15,040 bases of DNA from contig JAIRPZ010000044.1 of assembly GCA_031256755.1 (NCBI GenBank), positions 1-15,040 of the forward strand, in the 5' to 3' direction. Position numbers and translations under genes: made by a program. This DNA is from Planctomycetaceae bacterium. Lineage in GTDB: Bacteria > Planctomycetota > Planctomycetia > Pirellulales > Thermoguttaceae. Shown one piece after another: positions 5,909 to 12,453 of this stretch (positions are counted from its first letter, which is position 1; each line of letters opens with the position of its first letter). The notes beneath the pieces were generated by a model. It worked only from the letters and a program-made list of their open reading frames with translations, was not told the DNA's origin and did not search any database.

Positions 5909-7114
5909 TCATTGTCCGACCGAAAACTGAATCGGAATGAGCATTGATGCCGGATTTGTTTCCGCCGGCGTTTTTTCTTCGCTTGTTTCCAGCAGAATAA
6001 AGGCAGGAACGCCGTTATCACGCATGACATAACTTCCGACCGGTGCGTCTGCCGGAATTTCGATACGGATCGGGAACACACGGAGTTGACCGGAATTTTT
6101 CGGCGGCAGCAATTCCGCTTTGATCCAAACCGGTTCCGCTTGCTTAATTCGGACGGCGGACGACGATGCCGAATGTCCTGAAATCTGAACCGATAACTCG
6201 CGAATGATACTTTTCCCCGGCACTGTATTTCCCAAAACGAAAATGCCGGTCGATTTATTAAAGCCCATGCCGCTGACGGCAATGCGGCTGCTGACGACTT
6301 GCCCATTGACCGCCAATTCAACTGCCGGCAGATTCGGCGAGTTCGTTTTCAGATGAAACCGCTCCTGAAAATAACCGGCAGGTAAACCGGCTTTCACGGT
6401 TAATGTTCCTTCAATCACCGATTTTGCTGTCCGCAGCAGCGTATCCTCTTTATCGGCAGCAGTCATTGCTGACGGCTGCCATTCCAGTGCAAAATGTTCG
6501 CGGTCTGTCCAAACCGGCTCGGAAATTTCCAGCGGTTTGTCTTCAAAACCGTAAAAACGGACGGGCATTGTGTAGTCCGTTCCGGCAGGTATTTTGGCGA
6601 TATTGACGGCAGAGGGCTGAACGACAACGGATGCCGTAAACACCCCTTCAACCAGCAGGCGTATTTCCCGATTTTCTGCGTCATTGGTCAAAATAACTCC
6701 TCCCTGTGAAAACGGACCGGTCATGGCACGGTCCGCATTGTACGTCAATACACATTTGGCGGTTTTTCCCGGCGGAACGCGGCTCGGTGTAATGTCGATT
6801 CCGGTGCAGGAACAGGTTGTCCGGTCTAATTTGAGCGTCAGGTCGGCTGTGCCGGTATTCTTGATAAAAAATTCGTGCGAGCCGCCTGCTTTGACATCTT
6901 TCACGCCGAAATGATAAACAGTTTCTTCGATAAACGCTTTGGCACGCGGCTGTTTCGTCTGTTCCGGCGTATGCGGTTGTGATTGATGATAAGGATTTGT
7001 TTCCAATTCCGGCCGCCAGCGGTTGTGTGCAAGCAACGCAAATGCACCGCCGGCACCGATAACAATTCCCAGTAAAACGGAAACGAAGATCACCGATAAA
7101 AGTGTCCGCAGCAT
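5909..7114 (-). CDS. Membrane-anchored DUF1573 domain protein
   Basis: The 401-residue protein has an N-terminal hydrophobic segment (5-29, LLSVIFVSVLLGIVIGAGG) that acts as a signal anchor, then a proline/glutamine-rich linker (36-56). A DUF1573 domain follows from about 60 to 160: YHFGVKDVKAGGSHEFFIKN, then LDRTTCSCTGIDITP with the hallmark C101-x-C103, then PPGKTAKCVLTY. DUF1573 has an immunoglobulin-like beta-sandwich fold, is common in planctomycetes and Bacteroidetes, and is extracytoplasmic with no established activity. The remaining 240 residues look like two further beta-rich repeats. The TTGCGG/TATACT promoter ends seven bases before the ATG and there is no Shine-Dalgarno, so the transcript may be leaderless. 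It precedes the radical SAM gene; a functional link is only suggested by position. Confidence 0.88.
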   Translation of the reverse strand: MLRTLLSVIFVSVLLGIVIGAGGAFALLAHNRWRPELETNPYHQSQPHTPEQTKQPRAKAFIEETVYHFGVKDVKAGGSHEFFIKNTGTADLTLKLDRTTCSCTGIDITPSRVPPGKTAKCVLTYNADRAMTGPFSQGGVILTNDAENREIRLLVEGVFTASVVVQPSAVNIAKIPAGTDYTMPVRFYGFEDKPLEISEPVWTDREHFALEWQPSAMTAADKEDTLLRTAKSVIEGTLTVKAGLPAGYFQERFHLKTNSPNLPAVELAVNGQVVSSRIAVSGMGFNKSTGIFVLGNTVPGKSIIRELSVQISGHSASSSAVRIKQAEPVWIKAELLPPKNSGQLRVFPIRIEIPADAPVGSYVMRDNGVPAFILLETSEEKTPAETNPASMLIPIQFSVGQ

Positions 7115-7374
7115 AGTTTTCAGTATAATGTGAAGGAATCTGCCCGCAATTTTGCTTTTATTATCATTTTTTCGGTGCGTGCGTCAAGTCCTTGTAAGCG
7201 GTGATCACGCGGCAGGAAATGTCCTTTTACTGATGAACATATATTGAGTAAGAAACTCTTGCAGCGGTTTTCCGAAGCAAGCGGGGAGATGCTGTTGATG
7301 CTCTTCGAACCGCTCGACTTGGATGCGGACGGACTATTGCCCGCCGCTTTCACAAACACCGGCAAAGCAAGTCC
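7115..7374. other. Spacer between atpA and the DUF1573 gene
   Basis: This 260-base interval holds two mutually overlapping open frames on opposite strands (minus 7120-7365 and plus 7244 to beyond 7374). Neither has a ribosome site or a recognisable family. I looked for the start of an atpG gene, which normally follows atpA, and see none. The last 35 bases before the DUF1573 start carry its promoter. Confidence 0.5.
7122..7149 (-). promoter_or_regulatory. DUF1573 gene promoter, probably leaderless
   Basis: On the minus strand, -35 TTGCGG (7149-7144), a 16-base spacer and -10 TATACT (7127-7122) are followed by only seven bases (GAAAACT) before the ATG at 7114. Transcription should start at or next to the A of the ATG. 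No Shine-Dalgarno sequence fits in the gap. Confidence 0.55.
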
Positions 7375-8880
7375 TTACACAAACGTTTGGTTAAACGTTT
7401 CGAGGACTTTGTCCATTTCGGCTGTCAACTCGCTGTCGAGTTTTTTCTTTTCGTTCAACTTGTTCCACAGGTCTTTGTGCGAACCATGCAAATAGGACAG
7501 GAATTCACTCTCCCAGCGCAGCACGTCCGTGGTTTTCACCTTGTCAATGAAGCCGTGAGTTCCCGCATAAATCACGAAAACCTGATCCGCAACGTGCATC
7601 GGTTTGCACAGCCCCTGCTTGATTAACTCGTTGATGCGGTAGCCGCGGTCTAACCGCGCTTGCGTTGCCGCATCCAAGTCCGTTCCAAGTTGAGCAAACG
7701 CTTCCAATTCCCGGAATGCCGCCATGTCAAGCCGCATTCCGCCCGCGACCTGTTTCATCGCCGGTATCTGCGCCGAACCTCCCACACGGCTTACCGAAAT
7801 GCCGACATTCATCGCCGGACGCTGCCCCCGGAAAAACAAATCCGGCTGCAAGTAAATCTGTCCGTCCGTAATGGAAATCACGTTTGTCGGAATGTAGGCC
7901 GACACTTCCCCTTCCAGCGTTTCCACAATCGGCAGTGCCGTCAGCGACCCGCCGCCGAGTTCTTTGGACAATTTTGCCGACCGCTCCAGCAGCCGGCTGT
8001 GGCAGTAGAAAATGTCGCCGGGGAACGCTTCCCGACCGGGCGGACGGCGCATCAACAGCGAAATCTGCCGGTATGCCGTTGCCTGTTTGGAAAGGTCATC
8101 ATAAACAACCAGCGTGTGCTGCCCGTTGTACATAAAGTATTCCGCCATAGCACAGCCCGCATACGGTGCGAGATATTGCAGCGGTGCCGGAGAACTGGCA
8201 CCGGCAACAATGACCGTGGTGTAGTCCATCGCCCCGTTTTGTTTCAGGGTTTCAATAATACCGGCAACGGTGGAATCCTTTTGACCGACCGCAACGTAAA
8301 AACATTTCACGCCGGTCTCTTTTTGATTGATAATCGTGTCGATGCAAATCGCCGTTTTCCCCGTTTTCCTGTCGCCGATGATGAGTTCGCGCTGTCCGCG
8401 TCCGATGGGAGTCATTGCGTCCACCGCTTTGATGCCCGTTGCGAGCGATTCCCGAACCGGCTGGCGGTCGGCGATGCCCGGTGCGGGACTTTCGACCTGC
8501 CGGTAATTGTTCGTGACAATGGGGCCTTTGCCGTCAAGAGGATTGCCGAGCGGGTCAAGAACTCTGCCGAGGACGGCATCGCCGACCGGCACGGAAAGGA
8601 GTTTTCCGGTGGTTTTTGCCTCGTCTCCTTCGTGGAGTTTGAGGTAATCGCCGAGAATAATCGCCCCGACAGAATTTTCTTCGAGGTTGAAAGCGAGTCC
8701 CATAATTCCGTTGGGAAACTCTATCATTTCGCCCGCCATTACGCCGGAAAGCCCGTAGATTCGGGCGATACCGTCGCCGACTTCGAGGACGCGTCCGACT
8801 TCGCGGACATCAATTTTCTTTTCGTATTGTTCAATTTCTTTCTGGATAACAGAGGCAATTTCGTCGGCGTTGAATTTCAT
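7375..8880 (-). CDS. atpA: F1F0 ATP synthase subunit alpha
   Basis: The 501-residue product is a full-length F1 alpha subunit, the non-catalytic nucleotide-binding partner of beta in the ATP synthase headpiece on the inner face of the membrane. The beta-barrel domain includes VGDGIARIYGL (34-44). The P-loop is GDRKTGKT (169-176), the Walker B region is HTLVVYDDL (255-263), and the arginine-finger region is ISVSRVGGSAQ (361-371), with R365 positioned to complete the beta catalytic site. No key residue is missing. It stands alone: no atpH lies upstream and no atpG downstream, unlike the usual H-A-G-D order, so the synthase genes are split. An extended -10 (8922-8930) gives it its own promoter, with a 40-base leader that includes a nine-codon upstream ORF. 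No clear Shine-Dalgarno precedes the start. Confidence 0.97.
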   Translation of the reverse strand: MKFNADEIASVIQKEIEQYEKKIDVREVGRVLEVGDGIARIYGLSGVMAGEMIEFPNGIMGLAFNLEENSVGAIILGDYLKLHEGDEAKTTGKLLSVPVGDAVLGRVLDPLGNPLDGKGPIVTNNYRQVESPAPGIADRQPVRESLATGIKAVDAMTPIGRGQRELIIGDRKTGKTAICIDTIINQKETGVKCFYVAVGQKDSTVAGIIETLKQNGAMDYTTVIVAGASSPAPLQYLAPYAGCAMAEYFMYNGQHTLVVYDDLSKQATAYRQISLLMRRPPGREAFPGDIFYCHSRLLERSAKLSKELGGGSLTALPIVETLEGEVSAYIPTNVISITDGQIYLQPDLFFRGQRPAMNVGISVSRVGGSAQIPAMKQVAGGMRLDMAAFRELEAFAQLGTDLDAATQARLDRGYRINELIKQGLCKPMHVADQVFVIYAGTHGFIDKVKTTDVLRWESEFLSYLHGSHKDLWNKLNEKKKLDSELTAEMDKVLETFNQTFV

Positions 8881-8883
8881 AGG

Positions 8884-8913
8884 TTAGTTCCAATGGAAGG
8901 GGATTATTTTCAT
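8884..8913 (-). CDS. Putative leaderless upstream ORF in the atpA leader
   Basis: On the minus strand the -10 TATAAT is followed by eight bases and then ATG (8913), opening MKIIPFHWN and ending in TAA at 8886-8884. After three more bases (CCT) comes the atpA ATG, in the same frame. If transcription starts seven or eight bases after the -10, this ORF would be translated from the very 5' end, and its termination could hand ribosomes to atpA, which lacks a Shine-Dalgarno. Alternatively it is chance and has no role. No codon conservation data are available. Confidence 0.3.
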   Translation of the reverse strand: MKIIPFHWN

Positions 8914-8921
8914 AAGCATTC

Positions 8922-8930
8922 ATTATACCA
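8922..8930 (-). promoter_or_regulatory. Extended -10 promoter of atpA
   Basis: TG-G-TATAAT on the minus strand is a perfect extended -10, preceded by a T-rich and C-rich tract without a good -35. It lies 41 bases before the atpA ATG. The divergent gene starting at 8985 has its own extended -10 only about 50 bases away. Confidence 0.6.
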
Positions 8931-8975
8931 AAAAAGGGGGAGAAAAATATAGGGGGGCAGGAAAGACGAAAAAAT

Positions 8976-8983
8976 GTTATAAT
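8976..8983 (+). promoter_or_regulatory. Extended -10 promoter, probably leaderless
   Basis: TG (8975-8976), one T and then TATAAT (8978-8983) form an extended -10; no -35 is evident. The ATG at 8991 is seven bases past the hexamer, the expected transcription start, whereas the ATG at 8985 lies too close to be in the transcript. This favours 8991 as the true start. Confidence 0.5.
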
Positions 8984-8984
8984 A

Positions 8985-9626
8985 ATGAATATGTTTCCGA
9001 TTCCTTTTCTCTACCGTTTCCGTTTTTTGTGCCGATACGCCCGTGAATTCGGGGAACTCGCCCCGTCCTATTCTCTGCCGGATATGAATGAATTAGCAAA
9101 AGACAGCGGGAAAAATAAAAGTCCTTTTGATTTCCGAATCGGATGGAACGAAAACGGCTTTCTTTTGCTGTTGAGCGTATCGGGGAAAAAACAACTGCCT
9201 TGCCGTTCGGTGCAGCCGGACGAATCGGACGGTATCCAAATTTGTTTGGACACGCGGGACATTAAGGACATTCACCGTGCTTCGCGGTTTTGCCACCGGC
9301 TTTTGTTTACGCCGTCGGGCAGCGGAACGAATATGTCGCAGCCGACGGCTGTTTGGCTTCCGATAGCACGCGCCAAAGAGCACCCGTATACGATTGATTT
9401 GCAGCAGATCAAAATGAAAAGCGAAGTGTCCGGCAGCGGCTACCGCCTTTCGGTTTTCCTGCCCGGTAAAGTTTTGACCGGATTTGATCCGCAGGAATAT
9501 CCGAATATCGGATTTCATTTTACGATCAAGGACAAAGAACACGGGAATTTTTATTTTCTTGCTGCCCCGCCGCTGCCGCACGATCACGATCCCAGCATCT
9601 GGGGATCGCTTGTGTTGGGAAAATGA
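8985..9626 (+). CDS. Carbohydrate-binding family 9-like protein, cytoplasmic
   Basis: The product has up to 213 residues (211 if it starts at the second ATG, 8991, which the promoter favours). The middle reads FDFRIGWNENGFLLLLSVSG, then ESDGIQICLDTRDIKDIHRASRFCHRL. The SDGIQ...DTRD pattern is typical of the DOMON/CBM9-like beta-sandwich fold, which binds sugars or haem in other proteins. The late block EYPNIGFHFTIKD and DPSIWGSLVLGK fits the last strands of the same fold. There is no signal peptide or membrane segment, which is unusual for a carbohydrate-binding module and suggests an intracellular role. I recognise the pattern as one seen in planctomycetes but know no assigned function. It is divergent from atpA and followed after 54 bases by motA, which has its own promoter. 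Confidence 0.75.
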   Translation: MNMFPIPFLYRFRFLCRYAREFGELAPSYSLPDMNELAKDSGKNKSPFDFRIGWNENGFLLLLSVSGKKQLPCRSVQPDESDGIQICLDTRDIKDIHRASRFCHRLLFTPSGSGTNMSQPTAVWLPIARAKEHPYTIDLQQIKMKSEVSGSGYRLSVFLPGKVLTGFDPQEYPNIGFHFTIKDKEHGNFYFLAAPPLPHDHDPSIWGSLVLGK

Positions 9627-9645
9627 GGGGAATAATTGTAGTACC

Positions 9646-9674
9646 TTGCCGTTTTTGCCGCCGTCTGCTATACT
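9646..9674 (+). promoter_or_regulatory. motA promoter, probably leaderless
   Basis: TTGCCG (9646-9651), a 17-base spacer and TATACT (9669-9674) make a good sigma-70-type promoter. Only six bases (GATTCT) separate it from the ATG at 9681. There is no room for a Shine-Dalgarno site, so the mRNA is predicted to begin at the start codon. I see no sigma-28-type flagellar promoter. Confidence 0.6.
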
Positions 9675-9680
9675 GATTCT

Positions 9681-10457
9681 ATGGGTGTTGCGAATATCAT
9701 CGGACTGTGTCTTGGCTGGGGGCTGATTCTTACCTCCATTGCGCTCGGCGGTTTTGACAAACTGCGGATATTCTGGGATCTTCCCTCCGTCTGCATCGTG
9801 TTCGGCGGTGCCGTTGCTTCCTGTCTCGTTGCCTATCCCCTCAAATCAATCCTCGGTGCGCACAAGTACGTTCTCATTTCGTTCACAGCCAAAGAACGCG
9901 ACCCGATTAAAATCATCGAACAAATCGTTGCCCTGTCCGAATCTGCCCGGCGCGAAGGTTTGCTGTCCCTCGAAAACCACATGGACGAAATCGAAAACAA
10001 CGATTTGCTGAAAACCGGTATCCGAATGGCTGTGGACGGGATGTCGCCGGAAGTTGTCGAAAGCATCATGAATACCGAGATTGATGCGGTCAATGCACGG
10101 CATCTTTACGGAAAAGGAGTTATTGCCAACGTAGGAAAATACGCTCCCGCTTTCGGAATGATCGGTACGCTCATCGGTTTGGTGCTGATGCTTGCCGACC
10201 TCGACCCGGATAAAGTCGGTGCCGGTATGGCGGTGGCTCTTCTGACAACGCTTTACGGGGCGGTGTGTTCCAACCTGATGTTCCTGCCTTGGGCAGACAA
10301 ACTCGGTTTGATCAACGATGACGAAATGATGTCAATGGAAATTACCCTGAAAGGGGTCATTGCCATTCAAGCCGGCGAAAATCCCCGGGTGGTCAAGCAA
10401 AAACTCTTAATGTACCTGCCGCCGGCACAGAGACCCGCCGAAAACGAAGAAGCGTAA
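9681..10457 (+). CDS. motA: Flagellar motor stator protein MotA/PomA-type
   Basis: The 258-residue protein has the four membrane segments of MotA in the right places: IIGLCLGWGLILTSIALGG (5-23), DLPSVCIVFGGAVASCLVAY (33-52), and a late pair, YAPAFGMIGTLIGLVLML (about 154-171) and GAGMAVALLTTLYGAVCSN (about 181-199). A charged cytoplasmic loop (residues 60-150, including REGLLSLE) carries the FliG-contact region. VGKYAPAFGMIGTLIGLV is the classic third-segment motif. MotA forms the pentameric ring around MotB and couples ion flow to flagellar rotation. motB normally follows directly but is absent here; the next gene is convergent and unrelated, so its partner must be encoded elsewhere. The length and flow of the sequence indicate an intact gene. 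A TolQ/ExbB relative is less likely given these motifs. Confidence 0.93.
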   Translation: MGVANIIGLCLGWGLILTSIALGGFDKLRIFWDLPSVCIVFGGAVASCLVAYPLKSILGAHKYVLISFTAKERDPIKIIEQIVALSESARREGLLSLENHMDEIENNDLLKTGIRMAVDGMSPEVVESIMNTEIDAVNARHLYGKGVIANVGKYAPAFGMIGTLIGLVLMLADLDPDKVGAGMAVALLTTLYGAVCSNLMFLPWADKLGLINDDEMMSMEITLKGVIAIQAGENPRVVKQKLLMYLPPAQRPAENEEA

Positions 10458-10497
10458 GATAACAGAGATACGGACAGATGCCTATAAACAACGGTCA

Positions 10498-10535
10498 ATA
10501 AAAAACGGTACCGCAGCATTGCTGCCGCGGCACCG
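10498..10535 (-). terminator. Intrinsic terminator of the Cys-rich gene
   Basis: On the minus strand CGGTGCC-GCG-GCAGC, an AAT loop and GCTGC-GGTACCG form a twelve-pair stem with one G-U pair and a three-base bulge, followed directly by TTTTTTATT. It lies about 55 bases past the stop of the minus-strand gene. On the plus strand the hairpin has no T run, so it would not serve motA well. Confidence 0.75.
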
Positions 10536-10591
10536 CATTCTCACACTCACAGAAAGGACAACGAAAGGACACGTTTGTTCGGTTTTTCCGC

Positions 10592-11017
10592 TTATTGGAG
10601 TTTTTCACAAGCGGGCGGGGTGCAGACTTTCGGAGCAACTTGCTCGCAGACAGCCGGTTTGCACACTTCCGGTTTCACTTTTTCACAAGCAGGCGGGGTG
10701 CATGCTTTCGGTTCCGCTTTTTCGCAGGCAGCCGGTTTGCACGCTTCCGGTTTCACTTTTTCGCAAGGAGTGCATGCTTTCACGCAAGGCGGAGGGGTAA
10801 TCGGTTCGACTTTCACACATGGCTCACATACTTTTACACACGGAGCAACACATGCTTTTTCGCACGGTTCAACTGGTGTACACGGATCGCAAGGGGAACA
10901 GTGTTTTACGCTGCCGCCAAACAACAGGGCTTCTAACGGTGACGCAGCAACGGCGTACGAACCTGCAACAATAACCAGCGAGGCGATCAACGCCGGTAAC
11001 ATCAATTTTCGAGACAT
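10592..11017 (-). CDS. Secreted cysteine-rich repeat protein
   Basis: The 141-residue product begins with a signal peptide (MSRKLMLPALIASLVIVAGS, cleavage probably after the AVA at 22-24). The mature part of about 117 residues contains 19 cysteines. The first half has CxxC and CxxxC steps (CSPCDPCTPVEPCEKAC), then a proline/lysine-rich repeat of about 26 residues. Its halves read roughly EKVKPEACKPAAC and EKAEPKACTPPAC, and it appears twice and partly a third time. Equally spaced cysteines with few aromatic residues suggest metal binding or a disulfide-linked surface or matrix protein; neither is shown. A strong AAGGAGA lies nine bases before the ATG, and a terminator follows at 10498-10535. 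The opposite strand is also open over the whole gene, but lacks these signals. I do not recognise a named family. Confidence 0.8.
   Translation of the reverse strand: MSRKLMLPALIASLVIVAGSYAVAASPLEALLFGGSVKHCSPCDPCTPVEPCEKACVAPCVKVCEPCVKVEPITPPPCVKACTPCEKVKPEACKPAACEKAEPKACTPPACEKVKPEVCKPAVCEQVAPKVCTPPACEKLQ
10601..10771. repeat. 78-bp tandem repeat in the Cys-rich gene
   Basis: The word TTTTTCACAAGCGGGCGGGG (10601) returns at 10679 as TTTTTCACAAGCAGGCGGGG and in part at 10757 as TTTTTCGCAAGG, each exactly 78 bases apart (26 codons). The array encodes the proline-, lysine- and cysteine-rich tail, and can gain or lose units in frame. Confidence 0.85.
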
Positions 11018-11376
11018 TCTATAAATCTCCTTGAAATTAAGTGGATACTAATGTTTCCGACGCAGTGCCACACGCACAACATCGAGTAATTTTTCGGCTG
11101 TTGCCGCCGGCTTACCGGCAGTATGCAATACCTTCTTACTTGTGAGGAGATCGGTATTTATCCGGCAGAATGTCTATCAAAAATGCTCTGTTGCTGAAAA
11201 TTCGCCGCAAAAGTCCCCGAAAAATTTATATTATCGGCACAATCCATATAATCGGAATAAATTAACACGGTCTTTCTGTTTGAGGGAGAGAGTCCATCGA
11301 ACCGGCAGGTAAGTTTATAGAACAAAATATTCGGACAGAAAATCGGATGGCGAAAGGGCTGCATCAGACAATTCCG
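11018..11376. other. Intergenic region between divergent genes
   Basis: This stretch of about 360 bases separates the minus-strand Cys-rich gene from the plus-strand pseudouridine synthase. Its first bases hold the Cys-rich leader with AAGGAGA (rc of 11026-11032). A short GCCGG-CTTA-CCGGC hairpin lies around 11105-11118. A minus-strand open frame (11158-11364) has no ribosome site and looks random. I recognise no riboswitch or small RNA, although the length leaves room for one. Confidence 0.45.
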
Positions 11377-11405
11377 TTGAAATCTCCCCCTGCGGAGAGT
11401 AGAAT
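11377..11405 (+). promoter_or_regulatory. rluB promoter, probably leaderless
   Basis: TTGAAA (11377-11382), a 17-base spacer and TAGAAT (11400-11405) form a near-consensus promoter, and only GACAAA separates it from the ATG at 11412. There is no Shine-Dalgarno in this gap. This is the cleanest of the leaderless candidates because both hexamers and the spacer are close to ideal. Confidence 0.6.
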
Positions 11406-11411
11406 GACAAA

Positions 11412-12302
11412 ATGAAAACCAAAACGCTCAAACGCCCCCGCAGGCAGCCCGGCATCAAAAAAAGTGCTGAAAAATTTCCGGTAACCGTAAAAAAAAGGAC
11501 AAAAAAAATATCCCGCCGGTCTGCCGGAAAATCATTGCAAAATACAGCATCAAACGTTTCCCTTTTTGAAAAAGAATCGCCGGTCGAACACCGCTTGCAG
11601 AAAATTCTCGCTTCCGCCGGTTTCGGAAGCCGGCGGGATTGTGAAGAAATCATCGAACAAGGACGCGTCGAAGTCAACGGCAGCATTGCCAAACTCGGCT
11701 GCAAAGCGAATCCACTGACCGCCGAAATCAAAGTGGACGGCGAGCGGCTGAAAAAAGCAAAACCGGTTTATCTGGCGTTGTTTAAGCCGAAAGGTTATCT
11801 CTGTACCGACAGCGACCAACAAGGACGAATTCGGGCGATTGACCTGATCCCGGAATCCTTCGGACGGCTCTTTCTCATCGGCCGCCTCGACAAAGACAGC
11901 GAAGGACTAATCCTGCTGACCAACGACGGGGCGTTATCGGAATTGCTCACACACCCGAAATACGGTGCCGCAAAGATTTATCGTGTACAGGTTGCCGGTG
12001 AAATGTCCGAAAACAGCGTGAAGCAACTTCGGGAAGGGATATACCTTGCCGAAGGATTTGCAAGAGCCGAAAATGCCGTGGTTCGGGGAAAACATAAACA
12101 GAGTACAATTTTGGACATCACGCTTTCCGAAGGCAAGAATCGGGAAGTCCGCCGTCTTTTTGCCAAAATCGGACATAAAGTGCTGACTCTGATCCGCACC
12201 GCTGTCGGTCCGATTAAACTCGGCAAAATGATGCCCGGCGAATGGCGGAAACTGACCCCCGGCGAAGTCGACCGGCTTTATGCCGCCGGAAAATATCACT
12301 AA
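11412..12302 (+). CDS. rluB: 23S rRNA pseudouridine synthase, RluB/RsuA family
   Basis: The 296-residue enzyme isomerises a uridine to pseudouridine in ribosomal RNA; in Escherichia coli RluB acts on position 2605 of 23S rRNA. After a basic extension (1-55, rich in lysine and arginine) comes an S4 RNA-binding domain (about 60-110, RLQKILASAGFGSRRDCEEI). The catalytic domain contains ALFKPKGYLCT (122-132) and the active-site motif GRLDKDSEGLILLTNDG, with the nucleophilic aspartate D160. EGKNREVRRL (240-249) is the second family signature. RsuA (16S U516) and RluE/RluF are sister groups, and the assignment to RluB rather than RsuA is likely but not proven. The gene has its own promoter with no leader, and is followed after 150 bases by the S1 gene in the same direction. 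Confidence 0.87.
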   Translation: MKTKTLKRPRRQPGIKKSAEKFPVTVKKRTKKISRRSAGKSLQNTASNVSLFEKESPVEHRLQKILASAGFGSRRDCEEIIEQGRVEVNGSIAKLGCKANPLTAEIKVDGERLKKAKPVYLALFKPKGYLCTDSDQQGRIRAIDLIPESFGRLFLIGRLDKDSEGLILLTNDGALSELLTHPKYGAAKIYRVQVAGEMSENSVKQLREGIYLAEGFARAENAVVRGKHKQSTILDITLSEGKNREVRRLFAKIGHKVLTLIRTAVGPIKLGKMMPGEWRKLTPGEVDRLYAAGKYH

Positions 12303-12346
12303 CGCCGCAACATCGTCCGCTGCCGCCGTTAAGCCGTCCTCCCCGC

Positions 12347-12374
12347 TTTACAAAACGAAAAAAAGCGGTAGAAT
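12347..12374 (+). promoter_or_regulatory. rpsA promoter
   Basis: TTTACA (12347-12352), a 16-base spacer and TAGAAT (12369-12374) give five of six matches at both elements. A second -10-like TATACT lies at 12383-12388 without its own -35. The resulting leader of about 70 bases contains a GTCCG/CGGAC stem (about 12393-12415) and the palindrome CGGTACCG, but no Shine-Dalgarno before the ATG. Confidence 0.55.
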
Positions 12375-12453
12375 GTACCGGATATACTTTGTAGTCCGTG
12401 GGATCGGCTTGCGGACGGTACCGTGTTCACTTCTTGTTATGTAAGAATTTAAT

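Noticed and set aside
5863..6321. The long N-terminal extension of the radical SAM frame
   Set aside because: Most of it overlaps the well-supported DUF1573 gene on the same strand in another frame, and its composition looks random. A start at 5778 (or 5862) is more credible.
7380..7405. Repeated AAACGTTT words at the end of atpA as an operator
   Set aside because: They encode the C-terminal TFNQTFV residues and have no position-related reason to be regulatory.
7120..7495. Two overlapping antisense frames between DUF1573 and atpA as small genes
   Set aside because: Neither has a ribosome site or recognisable domain, and they overlap a promoter or the end of atpA.
7660..8952. A 430-codon open frame on the plus strand opposite atpA
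   Set aside because: It is antisense to an unmistakable atpA, has no family resemblance and is rich in arginine and histidine, as expected from the complement of biased codons.
10575..11024. A 149-codon plus-strand frame over the Cys-rich gene (Ser/Gly/His/Phe repeats)
   Set aside because: It has no signal peptide or ribosome site, and its repeats follow from the tandem DNA array. The minus strand has a signal peptide, strong SD and a terminator.
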